From GCA-002694895 sp964436345 (GTDB taxonomy: Bacteria; Chloroflexota; Dehalococcoidia; Lucifugimonadales; GCA-002694895): a stretch of 22,057 nucleotides of DNA. The stretch covers positions 1 through 22,057 of the forward strand of contig CAYTCC010000018.1 of assembly GCA_964436345.1 (NCBI GenBank). Direction: 5' to 3'. Below are positions 1-12,480 of this stretch, piece by piece. The position numbers were made by a program, and so were the translations under genes. Numbering within the stretch: the first letter of the stretch is position 1; every line of letters begins with the position of its first letter. The notes below the pieces were generated by a model, which was not told the origin of the DNA, ran no database searches, and was given only the letters and a program-made list of their open reading frames with translations.

Positions 1-3000
1 GATAGAGATGATTTTATTCATATTATTAAGAAATTAATTTTAATTAATAATAGTAAAGAGAATAAAGATGATATTGATCATTTAGGAAATAGAAGAGTTA
101 GGGCAGTAGGTGAGCTTATTCAAAATCAAATGAGAGTAGGTTTGTTAAGAATGGAAAGAGTTGCTAAAGAAAGAATGATCACTGCTATTGAACCACAAGA
201 AACTGCACCACAGGCATTAATAAATATTCGTCCTGTTGTTGCTGCAGTTAAAGAATTTTTTGGGGGATCCCAGTTATCTCAATTTATGGATCAGACTAAT
301 CCTTTATCTGAATTAACTCATAAAAGAAGATTGTCAGCTTTAGGCCCTGGAGGCTTATCTAGAGAAAGAGCAGGATTTGATGTAAGAGATGTACATTCTT
401 CTCATTATGGCAGAATATGCCCAATTGAAACACCTGAAGGGCCTAATATTGGATTACTAGGTTCGCTTGCTACTTTTGCACGAACAAACGAGCATGGTTT
501 CATAGAGACTCCATATAGACTTGTTAAACAAAAAATTAATAGTAAAGACCCTTCTATACTAGGTAGAACAGTTACTGAAGATATCACTGAAGGCAAAAAA
601 ATTGTGCTTCCAAAAAAAAAAAAAAATACAAGGAAAATTATAGAAGAAATATTAAAACTTCCAGAACAAGAGCTTTCTGTTGTATCTTATGTTTCAAGTT
701 CTCCTGAAGATATAAAATATTTATCAGCAGATTTAGAGACAAGTTACAATATAGCGCAAGCAAGCTCTCCTATTGATAATAATGGTGAATTCATAAATGC
801 AGGCATAGAGATTAGAAAAGAAGAGGAATTTGTTGTTGTTTCTCCTGAAATAGTAGATTTAATAGATATATCTCCAATGCAATTAGTAAGCGTTTCTACT
901 TCTTTAATTCCATTTTTAGAACATGATGATGCAAACAGAGCTTTGATGGGATCTAATATGCAGAGACAAGCTGTTCCTTTAATTTCACCTCAAGCACCTA
1001 TTGTTGGAACTGGCATGGAAAGAATTGTAGCTAGAGATAGTGGGCAGGTTCAAATTGCTAAATCGGATGGTTTAGTAATAAGTTCAACAGGTATTGAAAT
1101 ACAAATTATGGATGAAGAAAATAAAGTTGATAAATATCCTATAAAAAAATATGTAAGAAGTAATCAGGGGACAACAATTAGTCAAAGACCAATTGTTTCA
1201 AAAGGTGATATTGTTAGAAAAGGACAAGTATTGTGTGACAGCTCATCTACTGAATCTGGAAATTTAGCATTAGGTCAAAATATTTTGTGTGCATTTATGA
1301 GTTGGGATGGGTATAATTTTGAAGATGCGATTATACTTAGTGACAGATTAGTTAAGTGTGATATCTATACTTCAATACATATTGAAAAATTAGAGGTTGA
1401 AGCAAGAGATACTAAACTTGGCCCAGAAGAAATTACCGCAGATATACCTAATATAGGTGAAGAAGCATTGAAAAATTTGGATGAAGAAGGGATAGTTAGG
1501 ATAGGTGCTGAAGTTGGCCCAGGAGATATTCTGGCTGGTAAAATCACTCCAAAAGGAGAAACAGAACTAAGCGCTGAAGAAAAATTATTAAGAGCTATAT
1601 TTGGCGAGAAAGCCAGAGATGTAAAAGATACTTCTTTAAGAGTACCGCACGGACAGAGAGGTAAAGTTATTGACGTAAGAGTTCTTGATTCTAAAGAAGT
1701 TAAAGATTTACCACCAGGTGTTAACAGACAAGTAAGGGTATGGATTGCGCAAACCAGAAAGATTTCTGAAGGAGATAAGATGGCTGGAAGGCATGGGAAT
1801 AAAGGTGTTGTTGCAAAAATATTACCACAAGAAGATATGCCATATTTAGAAGACGGAACCCCAGTTGATATTATTCTTAATCCTATTGGAGTTCCATCAA
1901 GAATGAATTTAGGGCAGGTTCTTGAATTGCATTTAGGGTGGGCTGCCAGAGCGCTGAGTATGAAATCTGCAAATAGTTCAGTTTTTGAAAGTTTTACAGA
2001 TAATGAAATAGAGGAAGCTTTATTAAAGGCATGGGTTGTTAGAAAATCAGGGGCTTTAGATGATGTTATAAATGATCATTTAAGCCATGACAAAGCAAAT
2101 TATGACAAACTTTATGAATGGTTGCAGTCAAAAAACAAAGAAAACTTGATGGGATTTTTTACTAAAACTGATAAGAAACCTCCAAGCTCAATCAATATAC
2201 AAGAAGAATGTTTAAGAATGTGGTTTGAAGAAGAAACTAACGAAAATATTAGTGAATGTACTATTGATGACTTGAAAGAAAAAGTAGATAAACTTAACAA
2301 GTTAAATAAATTTTCATCACCCAATTATGGAAAAGAAAAATTATACGATGGAAGAACAGGAGAAGCGTTTGCACAGCCAATTGCCGTTGGATTTATGTAT
2401 ATGTTGAAATTAATTCATATGGTTGAAGATAAAATTCATGCAAGATCTACTGGCCCTTATTCGTTAATTACTCAACAACCATTGGGAGGTAAAGCGCAAT
2501 TTGGTGGACAGAGATTTGGTGAAATGGAAGTCTGGGCCTTAGAAGCATATAGTTCTGCTCATAATCTTCAAGAAATTTTGACAGTTAAATCTGACGATGT
2601 TGTTGGTAGAGTAAAAACTTATGAATCTATCGTTAAGGGTGAACCTATTTCACAACCGGGTATCCCTGAATCTTTTCATGTTCTTTTAAAAGAACTTCAA
2701 AGTTTAGGATTATCAGTTGATTTAATGCATGATTTTGATAGTGAATCTGACTTAGACTTATCAGGTATTGTTGAGGATGTTGATTTAATAACAAGTGTAA
2801 ATGAGGAAAACAATCTCCTTATTTCTGAAGAAAATTCAGATATTAGTACAGATAGTCCAGATGAGACAATATTATCTGAAAATATTAATTTAGAAGATAT
2901 TACTCTTAATGATTCAACAGATTCTGATACACCAGAACCTGATATAGAAGAAATTGAGAGCGATAATTCAGATTCGGCAGAATTAGAAATAAAAGATATT

Positions 3001-3054
3001 CCTGAAACGAAAGAGGATGAAAGCTTAGATTCAGATACGGTTGAAAAGGAATAA
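1..3054 (+). CDS. rpoB: RNA polymerase beta subunit, 5'-truncated by the window edge
   Basis: Beta subunit of DNA-directed RNA polymerase, which forms the catalytic cleft with beta'. The reading frame is open from base 1, so the N-terminal part (roughly a third of a normal RpoB) lies outside the window; 1017 residues are visible. The first visible block is the conserved DDIDHLGNRRVRAVGEL, followed by the rifampicin region SQLSQFMDQTNPLSELTHKR, in which the positions equivalent to E. coli D516, H526 and S531 keep the sensitive-type residues. Further on are GDKMAGRHGNKGVV and the C-terminal QFGGQRFGEMEVWALEAY. The core ends near base 2727. It is followed by a 108-residue tail with 40 Asp/Glu and only 3 Lys, not usual for RpoB. 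An internal 15-A run encodes KKKKN. rpoC starts 31 nt downstream, so the two are probably cotranscribed. Identity is certain; the role of the tail is unknown. Confidence 0.98.
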   Translation, partial: DRDDFIHIIKKLILINNSKENKDDIDHLGNRRVRAVGELIQNQMRVGLLRMERVAKERMITAIEPQETAPQALINIRPVVAAVKEFFGGSQLSQFMDQTNPLSELTHKRRLSALGPGGLSRERAGFDVRDVHSSHYGRICPIETPEGPNIGLLGSLATFARTNEHGFIETPYRLVKQKINSKDPSILGRTVTEDITEGKKIVLPKKKKNTRKIIEEILKLPEQELSVVSYVSSSPEDIKYLSADLETSYNIAQASSPIDNNGEFINAGIEIRKEEEFVVVSPEIVDLIDISPMQLVSVSTSLIPFLEHDDANRALMGSNMQRQAVPLISPQAPIVGTGMERIVARDSGQVQIAKSDGLVISSTGIEIQIMDEENKVDKYPIKKYVRSNQGTTISQRPIVSKGDIVRKGQVLCDSSSTESGNLALGQNILCAFMSWDGYNFEDAIILSDRLVKCDIYTSIHIEKLEVEARDTKLGPEEITADIPNIGEEALKNLDEEGIVRIGAEVGPGDILAGKITPKGETELSAEEKLLRAIFGEKARDVKDTSLRVPHGQRGKVIDVRVLDSKEVKDLPPGVNRQVRVWIAQTRKISEGDKMAGRHGNKGVVAKILPQEDMPYLEDGTPVDIILNPIGVPSRMNLGQVLELHLGWAARALSMKSANSSVFESFTDNEIEEALLKAWVVRKSGALDDVINDHLSHDKANYDKLYEWLQSKNKENLMGFFTKTDKKPPSSINIQEECLRMWFEEETNENISECTIDDLKEKVDKLNKLNKFSSPNYGKEKLYDGRTGEAFAQPIAVGFMYMLKLIHMVEDKIHARSTGPYSLITQQPLGGKAQFGGQRFGEMEVWALEAYSSAHNLQEILTVKSDDVVGRVKTYESIVKGEPISQPGIPESFHVLLKELQSLGLSVDLMHDFDSESDLDLSGIVEDVDLITSVNEENNLLISEENSDISTDSPDETILSENINLEDITLNDSTDSDTPEPDIEEIESDNSDSAELEIKDIPETKEDESLDSDTVEKE
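612..626 (+). repeat. A15 homopolymer inside rpoB
   Basis: Fifteen consecutive adenines lie in frame and encode part of PKKKKN. Slippage by one base in either direction ends translation: losing one A brings TAG at 641-643 into frame, and gaining one A brings TGA at 705-707 into frame. Confidence 0.9.
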
Positions 3055-3085
3055 AAAATTTAAATAATATTGAGGTATATAAATT

Positions 3086-7126
<4,041 letters not shown>

Positions 7127-7170
7127 AATTGTTATTTTTTATTAAAGCAATTGCATACTATTATCGAATT

Positions 7171-7179
7171 TGTTAAAAT
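7171..7179 (+). promoter_or_regulatory. putative extended -10 promoter for the tRNA-Val/tRNA-Asp unit
   Basis: TGT followed by TAAAAT (5 of 6 matches to TATAAT, with the TGn extension) lies about 20 nt before the tRNA-Val 5' end. A weak TTGCAT at 7151-7156 sits 17 nt upstream of the hexamer. Transcription would start near 7186. Base composition here is very AT-rich, so a chance match is possible. Confidence 0.4.
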
Positions 7180-7199
7180 TTTTTTAATTAAATTGCATT

Positions 7200-7272
7200 G
7201 GGCGGTTAGCTCAGTGGTTAGAGTGCTGCGTTGACATCGCAGAGGTCATTGGTTCGAATCCAGTACCGCCCA
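7200..7272 (+). tRNA. tRNA-Val (anticodon GAC)
   Basis: A 73-nt cloverleaf. The acceptor GGGCGGT (7200-7206) pairs with ACCGCCC (7265-7271), with discriminator A. The D stem is GCTC/GAGT, the anticodon stem CTGCG/CGCAG, and the loop TTGACAT gives anticodon GAC for valine codons GTC/GTT. The T arm carries TTCGAAT. The 3' CCA is not encoded, so it must be added after transcription. Confidence 0.96.
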
Positions 7273-7281
7273 ATTTTATTC

Positions 7282-7357
7282 GGCCCCGTGGTGTAGCGGT
7301 TAACACGCCGCCCTGTCAAGGCGGAGATCGCCAGTTCGAACCTGGTCGGGGTCGCCA
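7282..7357 (+). tRNA. tRNA-Asp (anticodon GTC)
   Basis: A 76-nt cloverleaf including an encoded CCA (7355-7357). The acceptor GGCCCCG pairs with CGGGGTC (one G-T pair), with discriminator G. The D stem is GTGT/ACAC, the anticodon stem CCGCC/GGCGG, and the loop CTGTCAA gives GTC for aspartate. It begins 9 nt after tRNA-Val, so the two are probably processed from one transcript that continues into the Nudix gene only 6 nt downstream. Confidence 0.97.
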
Positions 7358-7363
7358 CTATTT

Positions 7364-7852
7364 ATGGATTCTATGAAAAGACATTTTACTGCAACAGGAT
7401 TAATAATTAAAAATGATTCAGTTCTTCTTCATTTACATCCTAAAATAAACTTGTGGTTGCCACCTGGAGGTCATGTTGAACTTAATGAAGATCCGATAGA
7501 AACCGTAAAACGTGAAATTTTTGAAGAAACAGGTTATAAAGTACAAATAATTAACACTTCAAATACCAATGCAAAAATATTTAAAAATGTTATTTCTATT
7601 ATTCCGCCACATACTATTTTTATCGAACCTATTAATGATATAAAAGAAGGATTTCATGAGCATATTGATATGATATATTTATGTGAAATTATAGGCGGTA
7701 AATTAAAAAATGATTCATGGAGATGGTTTGATAAAAAAGAGATATTAAATCATATTGATCAAAGTTATAATCAATCATCAGATATATATCTAACTGATGA
7801 ATTAATAGATTTATGTGTAGAATTATTTAATATAATCGAAGGTGGAAAATGA
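7364..7852 (+). CDS. Nudix hydrolase
   Basis: A 162-residue Nudix-family hydrolase, expected to cleave a nucleoside diphosphate linked to another moiety; the substrate cannot be read from sequence. The Nudix box fits GX5EX7REUXEEXGU exactly: it begins at the GG of PPGGHVELNE and continues to REIFEETGY, with the metal-binding glutamates in place. There is no signal peptide or membrane segment. The chosen ATG lies 6 nt after the encoded CCA of tRNA-Asp, which leaves no room for a ribosome binding site outside the tRNA. A second ATG three codons later (7373) is also possible. The stop overlaps the next gene's start as ATGA, implying translational coupling. The family call is very secure; the biological role is open. 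Confidence 0.93.
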   Translation: MDSMKRHFTATGLIIKNDSVLLHLHPKINLWLPPGGHVELNEDPIETVKREIFEETGYKVQIINTSNTNAKIFKNVISIIPPHTIFIEPINDIKEGFHEHIDMIYLCEIIGGKLKNDSWRWFDKKEILNHIDQSYNQSSDIYLTDELIDLCVELFNIIEGGK

Positions 7853-8907
7853 AAAAAATAGCTGTTATTCCAGGAGATGGCATTGGAATAGAAGTTATAG
7901 AAGGTGCTATTAAAATCTTAAAAAAATCAGAGGAAATTTTATCTGGAAAAACTTTGTTTGATTTCAGTTGCTTTGATTGGGGGACTGATTATTATTTGAA
8001 AAATAATATGATGATGCCAGAGAATGCTTTAGATGCATTGTCTAACTTTGATTCAATTTTATTGGGTGCTGTTGGTCATCCAAAAGTTCCAGACCATATT
8101 ACACTAAACGGTTTATTACTTCCAATCAGAAGGAAATTTGATCAATACGTTTCTGTGAGACCTTGTTATTTATGGAAAAATACAGAAAGTGTACTAAAAA
8201 ATGCTTTAGGTCTTGATTTTGTAATTATTCGAGAAAATTCTGAAGGAGAATATGCAAATATTGGAGGCTTTTTACATGCAAGCAATGAATATGACACTTC
8301 TATACAAACATCAGTTTTTACACGTATGGGTTGCATGAGAATCATGGAATATGCTTTTGAGCATGCTCTAAGGAGAAATAATAAATTAAAAGTTACTTCT
8401 GTAACAAAATCTAATGCTCAAGCATTTGGCATGGTCATGTGGGACAATTGTTTTAAAGAAGTTTCCGAAAAATATCCAAATATTAACACTGAATCTTTAT
8501 TAGTCGATGCTGCATGTATGGATTTAGTTAGAAGGCCGGAAGATTTTGATGTTATAGTAGCCAGTAATCTTTTTGGAGATATTTTAAGTGATCTAGGTGC
8601 TGGTATTACAGGAGGCATGGGCACTGCTCCAAGCTCGAATATAAACCCTGTAAAAGATTTTCCTTCTATGTTTGAACCTGTTCACGGTAGCGCACCGGAT
8701 ATCACAGGTAAGGGCATAGCAAATCCATTGGCTGCAATTTTATCAGGATCTATGATGGCAACATATTTAGGATACCCTAAGATAGAATATATAATTAGAG
8801 AAGCGGTACAGAAAACTATAAACGATAATATTATTACAAAAGATATGGGTGGTAATAATTCTACAGATGAAGTTATTAATAATGTAGAATCAAACTTAAT
8901 GATTTAA
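7849..8907 (+). CDS. NAD-dependent beta-decarboxylating dehydrogenase, tartrate/D-malate type
   Basis: A 352-residue member of the isocitrate/isopropylmalate dehydrogenase superfamily, whose members oxidatively decarboxylate 2-hydroxy acids with NAD(P) and a divalent metal. It opens with IAVIPGDGIGIEV. The middle has LLLPIRRKFDQYVSVRP and IIRENSEGEYANIGG, the latter the phosphate/substrate loop typical of the tartrate/D-malate subgroup. The catalytic lysine is in TKSNA. The C-terminal half has SNLFGDILSDLGAGITGGMG and FEPVHGSAPDITGKGIANP. The GLLLPIRR block and SNLFGDILSDLG differ from LeuB, which is encoded separately two genes downstream, so this is not a duplicate leuB. D-malate, tartrate or a related hydroxy acid is the likely substrate; homoisocitrate or isocitrate cannot be excluded. 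It overlaps the Nudix gene by 4 nt, and leuS follows within about 20 nt. Confidence 0.85.
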   Translation: MKKIAVIPGDGIGIEVIEGAIKILKKSEEILSGKTLFDFSCFDWGTDYYLKNNMMMPENALDALSNFDSILLGAVGHPKVPDHITLNGLLLPIRRKFDQYVSVRPCYLWKNTESVLKNALGLDFVIIRENSEGEYANIGGFLHASNEYDTSIQTSVFTRMGCMRIMEYAFEHALRRNNKLKVTSVTKSNAQAFGMVMWDNCFKEVSEKYPNINTESLLVDAACMDLVRRPEDFDVIVASNLFGDILSDLGAGITGGMGTAPSSNINPVKDFPSMFEPVHGSAPDITGKGIANPLAAILSGSMMATYLGYPKIEYIIREAVQKTINDNIITKDMGGNNSTDEVINNVESNLMI

Positions 8908-8927
8908 TTGTATAGGAATTGAGTAAA

Positions 8928-11372
8928 TTGAAAAAAAATTATAATCATTTAGAAATAGAAAAAAAGTGGCAACTGGAATGGGAAAGCAAAGGAATTTATA
9001 AAGCTTTAGACAATGTGCAAGGTAAAAAAAATTATTATGCTTTAACAATGTTTCCCTATCCGTCTGGTGATTTACACATGGGGCATTGGTATGCATTTGC
9101 TCCGGCTGATGCTCATGCTAGATTTATGAGAATGGAAGGCTATAATGTTATGCACCCCCAAGGATTTGATTCATTCGGCCTTCCTGCGGAAAATGCGGCA
9201 ATAGAGAGAGGTGCGGATGCTAGAGAATGGACTTATAAAAATATTGAAAATTTTCGTAAACAATTTAAAGAAATGGGCACCTCTTATGATTGGAATAGAG
9301 AGTTAATTACATCTGATGCGGAATATTATAAATGGAATCAATATTTTTTCCTTCAATTTTATAAACAAGGATTGGCGTATAGAGAGCATGCTCAGGCTAA
9401 TTGGTGTCCAAAATGCCAAACCACTTTAGCAAATGAACAAGTAAAGGACGGAGCATGCGAAAGATGTGAATCAATTGTATCAAAAAAAGCTTTACCTCAA
9501 TGGTTTTTTGCTATTACAAAATATGCAGATGAATTATTAAATATGGATTCAATTGATTGGCCAGAAAAAATAAAAATTATGCAAAGAAATTGGATTGGCA
9601 AATCTAATGGGGTGACATTATCTTTTGATATAAGTGAATTTTTACCAAATGTAAAACTCGAAACTTTTACCACAAGAATTGATACAGTATTTGGTGCTAC
9701 TTTTGTTGTTTTAGCTCCCGAACATCCATTAGCGAAAAAAATTATACAACCAGGTTATGAAAAAGAAGTTAATAAATATATTGAAAATGCGAGTAAACAA
9801 ACTGAAATAGATAGAACTTCAACAGATAGGCAAAAGACAGGTGTGAAAACTGGAGCATACTGTATTAATCCTTTAAATAATGAAAGAATACCTGTTTTTA
9901 TAGGAGATTATGTTCTTTCTACTTATGGTACAGGTGTAGTAATGGGTGTGCCTGCTCATGATCAAAGAGATTTTGAATTTGCAAAAAAATATGATTTGGA
10001 AATCAGAGTTGTTGTATCTCCTGAAAATTGGAATGGTGAAGAACTTTTAAAGGCATGGACTTTAGAAGGTTTGCAAGTAAATTCAGCTGAATTTAATGGA
10101 ATATCTAATATAGATGCAAAAAATTTAATATCAGATAAAGTGGAAAAAAATAATTGGGGTTATAAAACCGTTACATATCATCTAAGAGATTGGCTGGTTT
10201 CACGTCAAAGGTATTGGGGGACCCCAATACCTATAGTATATTGTGATGATTGCGGTACAGTCCCTGTTCCTGATTCAGATTTACCTGTTTTACTACCTGA
10301 AAAAGTGAAATTTGAATCTGATGGAAAATCACCATTGACTAAATTACCAGAATTTTTAAATACTAGTTGTCCAAACTGTAATCAACCTGCCAAGAGAGAA
10401 ACTGATACCTTGGATACTTTTGTGTGTTCTGCTTGGTATCATTTAAGATTTGCAAGCCCTAGCATTGATGCTAAACCTTTTGATACTAAAAAAATTTCAT
10501 CATGGTTACCTGTAACACATTACATGGGTGGTGCCGAACATGCTGTTATGCATTTGTTATATGCAAGATTTTTTAACAAAGCACTAAGAGATTTAGGTTT
10601 TATTGATTTTGATGAACCTTATTCTAGATTAACTAATCAAGGCATGTTGATAAAAGAACACAAGAAAATTTCAAAGAGATCCAATCCTCTAACTCCAGAC
10701 CCTATAGTGAAAAATGTTGGAGCAGATACATTGAGATGTTATTTAATGTTTCTTGGTCCATGGGATCAAGGTGGAGATTGGTCTGATTCAGGAATGAATG
10801 GTATTAGAAGATGGTTGCTGAGGATTTGGGATTTAGTTCATAAAGATATATCAGTTCTTGGTGATAATACCGATGAACTTATGGAGAAAGATTTTCTAAG
10901 AATTTCTCATTTAACAACTAAAAAAGTATTATCTGATATGAAAGCATTTAAATTTAATACTGCTATTTCAGCATTAATGGAATACTCAACTGAATTATTG
11001 CGAGGATATGAGAATTTACACATTTCAAAAAAAATGTGGAGATCTGCTTTAGAAAGATTACTTTTACACCTTGCGCCCTTAGCTCCCCATATTGCTGAAG
11101 AATTATGGAAAATTTCTGGTAATAATTTTTCAATACATCAGCAGTCATTACCTAAATATGAAGAAAAATTGATAATGACTGATACTCATACAATAGTTCT
11201 TCAAGTTAACGGTAAACTTAGAGATACAATAAATATATCATCTGCTTTGAATGAAGATGAATTAAAACAATTGGCTTTGAAGTCTGAAAATATAAAAAAA
11301 CATATTGAGAATAAACAAATTTTGAAATCTATATATGTTAAAAATAAATTACTCAATTTAGTAGTTAAATAA
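8928..11372 (+). CDS. leuS: leucyl-tRNA synthetase
   Basis: Class Ia synthetase that charges tRNA-Leu. I prefer the TTG at 8928 because AGGA at 8914-8917 lies 10 nt upstream and the protein then begins MKKNYNHLEIEKKWQ like relatives; an earlier in-frame TTG at 8919 would sit only 1 nt after AGGA. The HIGH motif is HMGH at residues 50-53. Zinc knuckles are visible as CPKC and CERC in the N-terminal half and as CDDC and CPNC around the middle. The CP1 editing domain has TTRIDTVFG and GVPAHDQRDFEFA, including the Asp expected for editing. The signature loop is KISKR (residues 580-584) followed by SNPLTPD instead of the usual KMSKS-x-GN. The C-terminal anticodon-binding and LQVNGKLRD regions are present. 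About 814 residues is a normal length. leuB follows after 10 nt. Confidence 0.97.
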   Translation: MKKNYNHLEIEKKWQLEWESKGIYKALDNVQGKKNYYALTMFPYPSGDLHMGHWYAFAPADAHARFMRMEGYNVMHPQGFDSFGLPAENAAIERGADAREWTYKNIENFRKQFKEMGTSYDWNRELITSDAEYYKWNQYFFLQFYKQGLAYREHAQANWCPKCQTTLANEQVKDGACERCESIVSKKALPQWFFAITKYADELLNMDSIDWPEKIKIMQRNWIGKSNGVTLSFDISEFLPNVKLETFTTRIDTVFGATFVVLAPEHPLAKKIIQPGYEKEVNKYIENASKQTEIDRTSTDRQKTGVKTGAYCINPLNNERIPVFIGDYVLSTYGTGVVMGVPAHDQRDFEFAKKYDLEIRVVVSPENWNGEELLKAWTLEGLQVNSAEFNGISNIDAKNLISDKVEKNNWGYKTVTYHLRDWLVSRQRYWGTPIPIVYCDDCGTVPVPDSDLPVLLPEKVKFESDGKSPLTKLPEFLNTSCPNCNQPAKRETDTLDTFVCSAWYHLRFASPSIDAKPFDTKKISSWLPVTHYMGGAEHAVMHLLYARFFNKALRDLGFIDFDEPYSRLTNQGMLIKEHKKISKRSNPLTPDPIVKNVGADTLRCYLMFLGPWDQGGDWSDSGMNGIRRWLLRIWDLVHKDISVLGDNTDELMEKDFLRISHLTTKKVLSDMKAFKFNTAISALMEYSTELLRGYENLHISKKMWRSALERLLLHLAPLAPHIAEELWKISGNNFSIHQQSLPKYEEKLIMTDTHTIVLQVNGKLRDTINISSALNEDELKQLALKSENIKKHIENKQILKSIYVKNKLLNLVVK

Positions 11373-11382
11373 AGGAATAATT

Positions 11383-12480
11383 ATGAGTTATATAGCAGTT
11401 TTACCCGGAGATGGGATAGGGCCTGAAGTTATTAATGAAGCGATTAAAATTATCAAATCAATTGAAGATGTTACTGGGAATAAATTTGATTTGGAATACG
11501 GGATTGTTGGTGGAGAAGCAATTGATAAATTTGGGACTCCACTCACTGAAGATACAATTAAATTAATTGAAAATAGCAAAGCTATATTATTTGGAGCAGT
11601 AGGTGGCCCAAAATGGGATAATTTAGAAAGTAATCTTCGTCCAGAATTGGGTATTTTAAATATAAGAAAAAGACTAGACTTGTATGCAAATTTACGTCCT
11701 GTTAAAGTGTTTGAAGCTTTAAAAGAATCATCACCAGTAAAATCATCCATATTAAAAAATGTAGACATTTTAATTATCAGAGAATTAACAAGTGGTTTGT
11801 ATTTTGGAGAACCAAAAAAGCAGATGGAAGAAAATTCTAAAAGATCTGCTGTAGATACTATGTATTATGATGAATATGAGATAGAAAGAATTGCCAGAAT
11901 GTCATTTAAAATTGCACAATCAAGAACGAAAAACCTTACCTCAGTAGACAAATCAAATGTTCTTGAAACTTCAAAATTATGGAGAAAAATTGTTAATGAA
12001 GTGTCTGCAGATTACCCAGATGTAACATTGCATCATATTTTGGTTGATAATGCTGCGATGCAACTTATTTTACGCCCTTCACAATTTGATGTGATAGTTT
12101 CTGAAAATACTTTCGGAGATATACTAACTGATGAAGCCTCTATTTTGTCTTCTTCTTTAGGAATGTTACCTTCTGCTTCATTATCATTTTTACCAGGAGA
12201 GAATTCTAGTAATTTGAAAAGTTTATATGAGCCTATTCACGGTAGTGCTCCTGATATTGCAGGTAAATCTATTGCTAATCCGATAGGTATGATTTTGAGT
12301 ACTGCTATGATGTTTGAATTTGCTTTTGAAAACAAAGATATTTCTGACTTAATTGTTAAATCAGTAGATACTGTAATTAATTCTGGGCTAAGAACAAAAG
12401 ATATTGCACAAGGGGCTCTATGGTGTAAAACTTCTGAAATGGGTGATTCTATTGCTTCTCAAATTAGGTCAAATGTTTGA
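11383..12480 (+). CDS. leuB: 3-isopropylmalate dehydrogenase
   Basis: Catalyses the third step of leucine biosynthesis, oxidising and decarboxylating 3-isopropylmalate to 2-oxoisocaproate with NAD. It is 365 residues long, normal for LeuB. It has IAVLPGDGIGPEV at the start, GAVGGPKWDNL, the LeuB-type RKRLDLYANLRPVK, the catalytic lysine in VDKSNVLETSKLWR, the metal-binding NTFGDILTDEASIL, GMLPSASL, and the NAD-binding EPIHGSAPDIAGKSIANP. The ribosome binding site AGGA at 11373-11376 is 6 nt before the ATG and overlaps nothing but the leuS tail spacing. It is the last gene of the + strand run beginning at the tRNAs. Its last 12 nt overlap the 3' end of the convergent EVE gene. No other leucine-pathway gene is in view. 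Confidence 0.96.
   Translation: MSYIAVLPGDGIGPEVINEAIKIIKSIEDVTGNKFDLEYGIVGGEAIDKFGTPLTEDTIKLIENSKAILFGAVGGPKWDNLESNLRPELGILNIRKRLDLYANLRPVKVFEALKESSPVKSSILKNVDILIIRELTSGLYFGEPKKQMEENSKRSAVDTMYYDEYEIERIARMSFKIAQSRTKNLTSVDKSNVLETSKLWRKIVNEVSADYPDVTLHHILVDNAAMQLILRPSQFDVIVSENTFGDILTDEASILSSSLGMLPSASLSFLPGENSSNLKSLYEPIHGSAPDIAGKSIANPIGMILSTAMMFEFAFENKDISDLIVKSVDTVINSGLRTKDIAQGALWCKTSEMGDSIASQIRSNV

Noticed and set aside
8890..8930. T-box or other leader control in front of leuS
   Set aside because: The gap is only about 20 nt, with no room for a leader RNA, and no T-box sequence is present upstream.
11388..11768. A 126-residue antisense frame inside leuB
   Set aside because: It lies opposite strongly conserved LeuB coding sequence, has no family motif and no ribosome binding site.
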